Assembly (NCBI GenBank): GCA_022605405.1
Contig: JABYQQ010000006.1
Span: forward strand, 1,922,001-1,986,000
DNA from: Earliella scabrosa
Lineage: Eukaryota > Basidiomycota > Agaricomycetes > Polyporales > Polyporaceae
Length of the DNA: 64,000 nucleotides
Reading direction: 5' to 3'
Below the pieces are notes generated by a model. The model made no database searches, was not told where the DNA came from, and saw nothing but the letters and a program-made list of their open reading frames with translations. Shown here piece by piece: positions 55,001-64,000 of the stretch (the first letter of the stretch is position 1; every line of letters begins with the position of its first letter). The translations under genes and the position numbers were made by a program.

Positions 55001-58000
55001 CGCACCCTCCCGTACACCCTCCCGCGCACACTCCCGCGAACCCTCCCGCGAACCCTCCCGCGCATCCTGCCGTACGACCACCAGCCAATTCGGTACACGC
55101 GCCTGTGCACTTCGCCGAGGACCTGCCTACCGACACTCCATGGGAGGCATCGGGAGGCGTGCCCCACGACCTCCCTGCGGCTCCCTCTCGCGTCCAGGAC
55201 ACCGCAGCCGGGACGTCCTCAAGGTCGTCAGCGACGCTGTCCTACGCCCCGCCGGAGGACGCCGCTAGCGCTCCGACGAAGTCAAACACGGCCGCTGACA
55301 AAGGGAAAGCTCGCGTATGTCCATATAACATACCACTGACCAGCACGTCTCTCGCTGACATAGCCTCATTGCAGGAGACGGACCAGAACCCGGATGGCGA
55401 GGACGATTACGACTATCTGGCGGACATCCTGGAGGACGATAGCAACATCTTCGACTTCGCCGATGACGGATGGGAGGATGAGGGCCCGAGGGCACCAGGG
55501 CGAGTCTCCAACGAGAATCGTCGCGCGCTGCAGGAGGGCTTTCAGGAGGTCATCGAGATTGCGAAGAAGGTCGCGGTGAACACAGGGCTTGCAGTCGGCC
55601 AGGTCTTCAATCAGTGGTCGGCAGCACGTTCGCGGAAACATCTGATCAACAACATGTGGAACCTGTATCTCCGGTTCTACAAGAAGAATGCCTTGGCTGA
55701 GATTGGGAGACTTTCGGAAGGTGCGCACCATTATTACGTCGGATTTCCATGTGTCATACTTACCGCTGACGTTGCAGGCGCATGCGAAGGTGAGCTATGG
55801 TTGCGAATGATTCAGACTCACTGTGCAAGCCTCACCCGCCACAGGTCCGATAACCGACATACAATTGCGCAGCGCCTGCTACAAGGAGTTCAAGACAGCC
55901 TACGGCAAGGACGCGAAGAAGATCCTGGAAAAGTTCCGCCTGCACGAAGACCTCCATGACACGAGTGTTGTCACCGTTGGCAGCCGCAAGAAGGAGTTCG
56001 CGGGAGTGTTTCGGAAGGTCACGCATATCGTGAGTACTTTGTCTGCTGCATTCCGGCCGACCACATAGCTGACTATCTTCGTGGATAGCTTCAGGAATCG
56101 GAGCTTCTGAACAGCTTCAGCGCCGCCCTGATCATTGCCGGTAACATCGTCAACTCCGACACGGGACTGGCCAAGATATACACCACCCCGAATGCAGCAG
56201 ACGTACGTCTGCGAATGTCTAGTAACATAGTTTGCGCAACCTGACGAGAGACTATGTAGTTCTTCCCTACCCGCCTCCGGATCCAAGACAGCGCCGTGCT
56301 TGCAGGGTTCAAAACCCATATCTAGTAGGTCCTACTGCTATGACGGCAAGCTGCGGACGAGTACTGACTAAAAGAATGCCGACCCGTAGCGACAACGTCG
56401 ATAGGGAACTCGGCGACATGCTGTACGAAGAGAATACCGATGTAGCGGACGAGAGATATGCGCGCGTCACCGCGGCGAAGCTCGGCAAGCCAGCCCCTCC
56501 CAGGCGTGCTCCGGCAGCCGACAAAGCTCCTGCAGAGGAAGCCAAGACCTCACCGGCCGCCGTGACCGTCGCGCAATACGTCCTTCCCGAGTCCATCGAC
56601 CCTCCAACCGCGACTGGCCGGTCCAAGTTCATCATCTCTCATCTCCGTCTGTTGGCTAGTGAGTACCGCAGTAGTCTTTGACAAACTTACGCTCACGCCT
56701 CGGACTTCAATAGAGATGCTCGGAGATTGCGCTAGGCCGTTGTGGGATTCCTCCAATTTCCCTTGCAAACAGCTGACAACGGTCCTTGCAAGTCTGGGGA
56801 TCCAACTCCACGGCCTCCCGTATCCGGTCACCCTACCTGACCCCAACCAAAAGGATCCCGCGAAGAAGAAGTCCAAGGGATTCCAGGGGCTAGGCGGAGC
56901 GGCGCTGACGGCACTAGTGAACGCTATTCTTGACTGAGAGAACCCACACCCTTTGCGATTCGTGGTCCACCAAGGGCCGAAGTCCGGTATGTATCCGTAC
57001 ATGTACTCTACGACCAACAACTGAGCTATCCGGCATCTTACTAGACCTAACGAAATCGTTGCACCCGGTCGTGTATGGTGCTCCGCCACCTGCAGGTGCC
57101 AGAGATCAGTGCGGAGTGCGTCAGTTCGCCAACGGCCGCATCGACTACGCCGGGGTTCCTTCCTTGGAGGATATCGATGACAAGTCACCGGCTACGACGA
57201 AGAAGGCCCGCAAGCACACCGAGTCCGATAGCGCCAGCGAGAACGACGGAGATGGTGAGGACAACGCAAATGAGGACGACAACGAGAGCGACAACGACGA
57301 TGCAAACACCGCCGCTCGCTCCGCCGCTCGCCCCGCCGCTCGCCCCGCCGCTCGCCCCGCCGCTCGCCCCGCCGCTCGCCCCGCCGCTCGCCCCGCCGCC
57401 CGCCCCGCTCCCTCTGGACGAAGCGCTGGGGTCGCACGAGCGGTATCTCCACCGACGCCTGGTCCTTCGAAGCCTCCTCAGCGTGCGGCTGCCCCCGTTC
57501 GGTTCCGCCCTGTGCCAGTCCGCATCCATGACACGCCTCGGAGGGAGGTCACTCACAAAGCGCACAATAGTGACGACTACTTTGTGTTGAGCTCGGACAG
57601 CTCCGACGCGCCTCGGGATCCTTCTTTGAATAGTCCGTCTCCCATCAGCTCCAGGAAACCCAAGGCCGGTGACAAGACAGCTATCAAGCGCAAGGCGACT
57701 GTGCTGGTTGACTCTGACCCCGATCTACCCGACGCAGAGGGTCTTCTGGCCATGACGAAATCGAAGGAGCGTAAGGAGACTAGGCCCAGCCCGGCATTGT
57801 TGGAGAAGCCTCAGTCGAAAGCTAGCAAGGTTGTCGCCGAGACGAACACTCGTCAGAATGCCGACGCGCAGGTGAGCCCTACCATTGCGTTCAGTCCGAT
57901 CCGTCTTGCTCACATACTCTATGCCTGGCTTCAAGGCTCAAGGAGATGGCAATCAACCTCCGCCGAAGCGCCGTCGACCGAACACGCCGTCGGGTGAAAT

Positions 58001-59170
58001 CACGCAACTCAACATCGGCGACAACAACAATCGCCCAAACGTTCATCCCAAGGTAGAACATACGCTGAATTGTTGTCTGAGGCTTCTCACTGATCCTCCA
58101 TAGCCTCTCAAACATCCGCAATCAACCTCGGAGCTCCCATCAGGGAATATGCGCGGTCGTCGAGGACGATCGCAAGGACGAACGTATGGTGGTTCGCGGG
58201 GGCGTACGCACCGAGGTCAGTGAGAATGTACCCCGACATAGTTGGCAACTCTGACCCTCGACTACAGGTCCGAAACATGTCCCACTCGCAAGCCATCCAG
58301 GATGTCCCCATGCAGGTCGACCAGGATGTCTCTATGCAGGTCGACCGGGATGTCCCTATGCAGGTCGACCGGGATGTCCAGATCGGCAAAGACGGCTCAA
58401 CGCAGGTCGGCGGGCACGTCGGCGAGCGCGTCGGCGAGCAGGTCGGCGAGCAGGTCGGAGCGCAGGTCGGAGCGCAGGTCGGCGGGCAGGTCGGCGCGCA
58501 GGTCGGCGCGCAGGTCGGCGAGCAGGTCGGAGCGCAGGTCGGCGGGCAGGTCGGCGGGAAGGTCGGCAGGAAGGTCGGCGAGCAGGTCGGCGGGCAGGTC
58601 GGCGGGCAGGTCGGCGGGAAGGTCGGCGAGCAGGTCGGCGGGCAGGTCGGCGGGCAGGTCGGCGGGCAGGTCGGCGCCCAGGTCGGAGCCCAGGTCGGAG
58701 CCCAGGTCGGAGCCCAGGTCGGCGGGCAGGTCGGCGGGCAGGTGCCCCGGAGCGTCCCACAGCCGCCTCCCACAGGCGTCCAGTGGCAAGCCTTGGCGGA
58801 CTTCGCTCAACATCCTCAGGCTCCCCCAGACGCGCAACGCCAGGCCGACGCGGCCAGGTCGCAGTACAGGATGTACGACACTGCGCCGTATGGTCAATAC
58901 CCCGGCGCATACGGATATCCCCCGCTCGGCCCAGCTTACTATCCGCCGCCGCCGTACGGTAACCCGCCGGGACCATACCCCCAATACCATATGTCCGGTG
59001 GCATGCCTCCCTACGCTGCGCAACACATGCCGCCCCCCTTCCGGCAGCCGTCTCATATGCATCCATATCAGCCGCAAGTTCAGCACTCTGGCCCGCCTCC
59101 GACTCCGCAGCAACAAGGACAAGGGCCGCACCCGCACCCGCAAAACGAGCCGCCATCGGAGAGTCGTTGA
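52094..59170 (+). CDS. Giant repeat-rich unknown gene with one in-frame stop
   Basis: Sixteen exons can be joined in frame to 2067 codons: 52094-52102, 52151-52382, 52445-52819, 52875-52943, 53001-54146, 54203-55720, 55778-55789, 55845-56029, 56089-56202, 56260-56324, 56390-56658, 56714-56986, 57045-57871, 57936-58052, 58104-58215, 58293-59170. The 9-nt first exon and 12-nt seventh exon are unusual. Most of the protein is low-complexity; a middle part at 55500-56900 looks folded (LINNMWNLYLRFYKKNALAE; ACYKEFKTAYGKDAKKI; CKQLTTVLASLGIQLHGL). The end is Pro/Tyr/Gly/Gln-rich. One TGA at 56935-56937 interrupts exon 12, where CGA would keep the frame. It may be a recent pseudogene, or two genes. 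No family recognised. Confidence 0.55.
52175..52229 (+). repeat. 12-bp repeats encoding DASM
   Basis: Four to five units of atggacgcgtcr in the second exon encode Asp-Ala/Val-Ser-Met/Lys tetrapeptides. Confidence 0.8.
54557..55074 (+). repeat. 12-bp minisatellite encoding HPPA/HPPV
   Basis: About 40 units of caccctcccgyr, in three stretches interrupted by variants (DPLV, NPPA), encode a His-Pro-Pro-Ala/Val tetrapeptide array. The longest repeat of this gene. Confidence 0.88.
57310..57410 (+). repeat. 12-bp minisatellite encoding AARP
   Basis: About eight units of gccgctcgcccc encode Ala-Ala-Arg-Pro directly after a strongly acidic segment. Confidence 0.88.
58300..58380 (+). repeat. 24-bp repeats encoding DVPMQVDR
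   Basis: Between three and four units of gatgtcyctatgcaggtcga in the last exon, directly before the QVGG array. Confidence 0.8.
58402..58742 (+). repeat. 12-bp minisatellite encoding QVGG
   Basis: About 28 units of caggtcggcggg with gag, gcg and ggg variants encode Gln-Val-Gly-Gly/Glu/Ala. Same 12-bp period as the other arrays of this gene but unrelated in sequence. Confidence 0.9.
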
Positions 59171-60257
59171 TCGATCGAGAGGCGCCAGGCCCCGGAGTGC
59201 CCTCCATGGTACGTCTTGATTCGTTGTAAAGCATAGCGCTTGTTTCTCGCCGTGTCGTGTATGTTATCAGGGGTAGACTCATTCACCATAGCCGCAGTAT
59301 CTGTAACGTATGCTCGTATTTCTTGCCTGACTCGGTCGTATACCGCAATCTGGACCTTTAGCCTCAATGTCTGTTCCTGTACCATTAGTAGCCGTTCCAA
59401 TGCGAAAGATGTGTGCATTCGGTCCGTCGCTGATGCCGAATGGTGCGATATTAGTACCGAGTTCTCATTTGTGGTACATGAACATGAACGGAAGGCCTGA
59501 CTGCAGCACACTTCCTTCAATGTAGTGATACATTACGAACGTCCTATCACATTCTCTCAACAATCAATCCTGCTGAACGACCCGCCGTGTCAGATGTTTA
59601 GACTTTATGAAGTCATATCAGCACAACATAAGCGAGGAGCTCTTCAGGGACATTCGCACTGGACATCTCTCGTAGGGTGCCGCAAGACGTGCGCGTGAAC
59701 CTCTTCGCAGACGTACTATGTAGTCTCCACCGGGAACACGCGCGAGGAGCTCGACGACCTGCCTCTAGAGTAGATCGTACGTCGCCGGAGGGAGGTACCT
59801 CCACGGAGATAACACAGCAGCTCGCCGCCGGGTTGCCTCCAGAGTACTTCACACGTTGGGAGGGAGGGTAATCATCCTACACCCGCCATCAGCAAAGTGG
59901 GGAAAAACGTGCAAGGCTATGCTACGTCTTGCGGACCTTGAAATCCAAATAAGGTAATGGAGACGCCTGTAATCATTGTCAAGACGGTGCAATGCAACCC
60001 TTGGGGCGCCGAGAGTTACAAGATCCCGCCTTGTAAGGCAGCTGATTGGCCGACTTTGAATGTGATTTACATACGCAGTCAGGGAGAGCATCACTTGCTG
60101 GGGGCCATCAATATGTAGAGTTGCAGGTGGGTCGGAAATCGCGCTCAGGCTGGCAACATCACGATGTTCGTCGCAGACTAGCATGGAATAGTCGTACAGA
60201 GCTCGTGTTACAAACGGCGTCCGTATTGTAGGGTACATAGGAATGCGTATACATATG
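59171..60257. other. Intergenic region
   Basis: Over 1 kb without a supported gene. A minus-strand open frame at 59849-60238 (starts MYPTIRTPFVTR) continues loosely into another at 59613-59852 and could be an unrecognised small gene, but neither shows a motif or convincing splice pair. Confidence 0.4.
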
Positions 60258-60871
60258 TCAGTTGTCCGCGCTCATGATCTCTCCAAACTTCCCAATCCCA
60301 TCAATAATGTTGCGCATGGCGGTGAGGATCTCCTGCTGGGACTCAGCTCGGTGGGCGGCGAGTTCCTGCGCGAGGTGGGGGATAGCGCAGGTGAGCATCA
60401 TAAGGAGATACTCTGTCTCCTTCTCGACGGACGATGGCCGGGCTCCAGCCCGTTGACGAGACGCTAGAGTTCGCCAATGGGTGACAAACGCGAGGAGTCC
60501 GCGTTCTTCCTCCCCGTCGCGGAAGTGGATGACGTCGTAGAGGTTGTCGAGGGGAAAGTCTGGCATAGTGCGGCGCAGGAGCGGACAGTCGTCGCGGTCG
60601 AGCTCTGTGGTCCCGCAGGGCGCATCGACGGCAGCCTGGGTGCGAGATTCGGAAGCCCGGGTGAGGTTCCAGAAGCGAGGAGGAGTGTCGCCTTGCGACC
60701 ATCCGCCATATCCGTCCTGTGACGGCTCGGGTGTGCTTGGGCGACACGAACTCAGGGTGAGATAGCCCGCTGGGGGAGGTCAGTTAGCTACCTGTCATGC
60801 GATGTGTCGAAGACAGACGTACCACCAGCAGGATTGCCTGAGTGCTGACTGGGATCGGCGGTGGTAGGCAT
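60258..60871 (-). CDS. Small unknown protein
   Basis: Exons 60823-60871 and 60258-60769 (53-nt intron) encode 186 residues from MPTTADPSQHSG. Residues 60-110 look globular (DFPLDNLYDVIHFRDGEEE; LLAFVTHWRTLASRQ); the end is helical (IPHLAQELAAHRAESQQEIL). No family recognised. It is in tandem with, and 185 bp downstream of, the Plavaka-like transposase on the same strand, so it may belong to that element. Confidence 0.6.
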
Positions 60872-61055
60872 GGTGTCACGGTGGTACGAAAGAGGGGACT
60901 GGGGTGTCCGATGTGAATATGCGAGAGGCCTTTATAGTCGGATGACAAGGCTTGATCTTGGCCTGGGTGCAAGCGTCGAAGGTCCGGCCACCTGTGAATA
61001 TGTGATCAGTGGCGAGTATTGCAAAAGCTCCCCATACTGACACTGACCTGAGGGC

Positions 61056-64000
61056 TTAGCTCAAGGTGGCGTATCCCTCTGCACCGTATTCATCCTCGGA
61101 CTCGTCGTCGGAGCCGTGTTCTCCACGGGCATCCAGCGGTGTGTCGTTGTCATCCTCGTCATCATCTTGGGCTTCCTCAGCGTCATCATCGTCCTCAGGC
61201 AGGTCGGCTTCATTGTCATCAGTTGCTTGCTCGTTCTCTTCAGTGCGAGAACCGGTCTGTGCAACGTCCCCGAGGTCGTTCACAAGACGGAGAAGATCGG
61301 CTTCTGGATCTGAGCTGGATCCGGATGTGTTGGCGTCACCAAGCAGTGCGGCCACCTCCGGGTCGACGTCTTCCCAATCAGACTCTCCGTCATCCGAATC
61401 AATTGATGTCTGCGTGTTGTGACCCATCCCCTTATGCCCCACACCCCCACCCAGATAGCGCATGAACATGTCCCTATCAACACACCTGTCGCGAGGTTGT
61501 TAGTAGAACTGAGCAGCCTGAGCAGCCATAATCGGAATGTCACGGTTACTGACATGTTTACATAGTAGTATTGGTAGTCGGTGTCGTGATGCTCGCGCTT
61601 CTCGTACGCATTTTGTCCTTGTCGAGCAATTGATGGAGGCAGAAGGCCGGGCGTGCGTTCGTATCCATCGATGGGCATTATATGACAGCCTCGTAAGACA
61701 ACCTGAGGGTCCAGGAACCCAAACGGGAGGCCTCCTTCATCATAAGGGACAAAACCAACACGAGGATGTCGTTTGGCCTTGAAGCCCCATTTGGCTGTCG
61801 GGTCGAGTCCGAACCAACGGACCCACAACACGTCCATGCGCCGCGGCACGGTTGAAATCCTTGAGACGGGATCGATGCGGGAGACATTGAGGTGAAAGAT
61901 ATGGATGACACGAGCGTACCAATATGGATGCGTGTTCTCGTCGGCACCATCCTCGTGCGAAAGAACCATCACATCAGGATGTGAGCTGGGTTTGATGACA
62001 TCCTGAGAACGACGCATGTCATATGTCGTGTAGTTGACGCGGAGGGTTCGGTGGTGATAGATTCGGTTGGCAAGGATGCGGAGGGAGCTGCGCTCAGCAA
62101 CTGAGCACTCGGGTTCTTCGCCTTCATAAACCTTGCCGGAGAGGCGTGCCAGGAGATGATCGTAGAGGAGGGGCAGAAACGACTGTAGAGCAGAGTTAAC
62201 TATAGGCTGTCCCAGGGCAAGCGGCTCTCATGACATACTTTGAATGCAGGGTCGTTGCGGTGATCTGAGACCCACGCTGAAAGGTCATCGTATGCGCGAT
62301 CTGATTCGGCAACGTGATAGGGCGCTGTCGGTGGTCCGGACTGTGTGCGACGTGTCTTAGGCATACCCTGTCCTGTTTCGACGTCGCGCGGGGTTGTCTT
62401 CCGGATCTGAGACGCCATGGTACGGATGTTCTGCCCAATTTGCACGTGTCGAGCAATCTGGCGGGCGTAGTTGTGCTTGTTCGTGCGTGCGTAGAAACGT
62501 TTGACGTGACGGTGTTCCAGCTCTCCCTGAAATGGTAGTAAGTATTTAGGTAGCTAAACTGGGTTATTGAACGCACAGTCTGGGTTGTCCAGTTGTCGCT
62601 GGGACCGAAACGTCGGATGGCTGAGACATAGTCACGGAGTGCGTGGTACTTGTAGGTCTTCATAGTGAACTGCTTGATTCTACGCCCGCTTGTTTTCGCT
62701 CTTGATGACGTGGGCGGTGCAGCTTGCCCTTTCTTAGCCAGGGCGGCTCGCCGACGCCCACGGGCTGCACTCTCCTTGGGGAGCTCATAGGTGACGTACT
62801 TTGCGCATGTCGTCCGCATGAAGCGACGGACCGACTGTCCAACGTGGACAGTCACCACCTCCAGAAGCTCGAGGGTGTCGTCGGTGTGGAGGCGGAGTTT
62901 CGCCAAGCAGTGCCAGCATTGGTAGTCGAAGATGAGGTCCAGGATCACCTCGTTGTCCTCTTCATCGTCGGAAATTTTGGCGAATACAGCGTGAGAGCAC
63001 TAGTTGTGCAGGGACATGTCGTCAATCTCGCTTCCGACACACCTCCCAAGCTACATACCTGAAGAGCATCTTCGAAATCACGAGCCGCCATTTTTTTGAG
63101 GTCCGCCATGTTGTCGACGAAACGACGAATGGTACTGCGTCCAAACGTTGGGATCTTGCGGAATCTGGTGACACAGAATCAGGTCGGATTGCATGAGGAA
63201 TAATGCGGCCCCACAGTCACAACAAACCTCTCATTAAAGACTTGAACCTTGCCACCTCCCATCGAGTGCAAAATGCGCACGAGATGAGTCAGCGTGTTCT
63301 TCCACACACCGAGCTCAAACTCGTGCAAGAGATCGGGCACGTAAAGTGAGTAGACGTCCAAACCGTAGTCCGAGAGTTTGGCGGATAAAGCCGGCTTCAA
63401 TGACTGTTCAGATTAGATTCCAGAGTGATCAATATTGCGACTGACCCGAGTGGGGGTTAGAGACAACGGATCGAGGATGCGCTTGAGCCATACGCTGGTA
63501 AGGGGGACACCATCTTCAAAGAGCCACTTCCGCGCGAGCTTGATACGTCCCTGGATATAAGCGTTGTCGGTACGAGTCTTCCTGCGTCGAAAGTGATCGG
63601 CTCGGGTGCCCATATCAGGTAGATGATCCTTTTCTATCAGGCATCGCGGACATGGACATTTTGCAAAATACTTGAGACACGTTGCCAGTATTCTACACAA
63701 CGCATCAGGTCACATTCACAGAGGTTAAGAACAACTTGAAGACGCACTTTTCGACATAGTCTGCAGAATGTATGAAGAATCTCGGGAACATGCGCCGACG
63801 AATTTGGTCGCCGCACTCGACTACATGGCCGTGAGCGTATGCGTACATGAAACGATCATCTAGAAGTAGTAACATGACAGCTTGGTACAGCTCCCGACGA
63901 CAGAACGTGAGCATTTCTGGGCGAGGCGTGTCGCCGCACTCCTGGACATACCAGTCCGTGAAAGAGTCTGGCAGCTACAACAGCATATGTGAGAAGCGGG
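61056..64000 (-). CDS. Plavaka-like (CMC) transposase, partial
   Basis: Eight exons traced from the right edge: 63748-63974, 63446-63692, 63228-63403, 63059-63164, 62577-62999, 62239-62526, 61554-62182 and 61056-61485. All join in frame without stops; the 5' part lies outside the window. Recognised features: CPCPRCLIEKDHLPDMGTR (Cys-rich, after the nuclease part), VPDLLHEFELGVWKN, HALRDYVSAIRRFGPSDNW and GELEHRHVKRFYARTNK, the pattern of a Plavaka/CMC clade different from that of the copy at 16976-20405, and a strongly acidic end (PEDDDDAEEAQDDDED). No defect was seen, so it may be functional if the missing exons are sound. Confidence 0.75.

Noticed and set aside
54521..55202. Minus-strand frames of Gly/Arg/Glu repeats opposite the HPPA array
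   Set aside because: Mirror image of a 12-bp repeat whose length keeps all frames open; the plus strand fits the exon chain.
56323..56389. Apparent stop (TAG, or TAA if the acceptor at 56374 is used) ending the giant gene
   Set aside because: Using the acceptor at 56389 gives a Tyr codon and keeps the downstream frame, so no stop is required.
58108..59282. Minus-strand frames rich in Cys-Pro-Pro-Thr or Arg-Arg-Pro-Ala repeats
   Set aside because: Shadow of the QVGG array; not linked to any exon chain.
59613..60238. Two-exon minus-strand gene in the 59-60 kb gap
   Set aside because: No motif, weak splice signals and biased second half; left as unassigned.

Overview
The window looks like a piece of an Agaricomycete (mushroom-forming basidiomycete) nuclear genome. 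Genes are split by many short GT-AG introns of about 45-80 nt, coding sequence is GC-rich, and several families present are typical of or confined to such fungi: FunK1 kinases, KDZ and Plavaka-type DNA transposases, and a DUF6532 protein. All gene models were read by eye from frames and splice signals. No alignment or database search was run, so family names rest on recognised motifs.

Left part (1-11.5 kb), host genes: the edge of ERG2 (sterol C-8 isomerase), SPC2 (signal peptidase complex subunit 2), a glutathione S-transferase, a decayed 5'-truncated FunK1 kinase copy, a nearly complete FunK1 kinase with one frameshift, and an F-box-like protein.

Middle (12.5-25.4 kb), DNA-transposon territory: an apparently intact KDZ transposase (nine exons, with an in-frame repeat block), a Plavaka/CMC transposase broken by one stop codon, a DUF6532 gene divergent from it, a Ulp1-type (C48) cysteine protease gene, and an unknown gene.

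25458-45249 is one Ty3/gypsy LTR retrotransposon on the minus strand. It has two 1005-bp LTRs, a 4-bp target duplication, PPT, PBS, gag, a canonical -1 frameshift site and pol. A second, Ty1/copia element (32946-39477, also minus) sits inside its RNase H region with a perfect 5-bp target duplication and a full-length gag-pol. Between pol and the gypsy 3' LTR lies a 4.4-kb module of three plus-strand, intron-containing genes of unknown function, antisense to the element. A second copy of the polypurine tract marks its inner edge. This is the least expected structure in the window.

Right part (45.9-64 kb): a TET/JBP-like 2-oxoglutarate/Fe(II) oxygenase (candidate 5-methylcytosine oxidase), an 870-residue protein with a Cys cluster and coiled coil, a divergent Ser/acidic repeat protein, a 2066-codon gene with several 12-bp (4-residue) repeat tracts and one in-frame stop, a small unknown gene, and a second Plavaka-like transposase running off the right edge. 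Three separate reading frames in the window are each broken by one TGA that can be explained as CGA to TGA. This fits deamination of methylated CpG and makes the TET/JBP-like gene next to transposons relevant.
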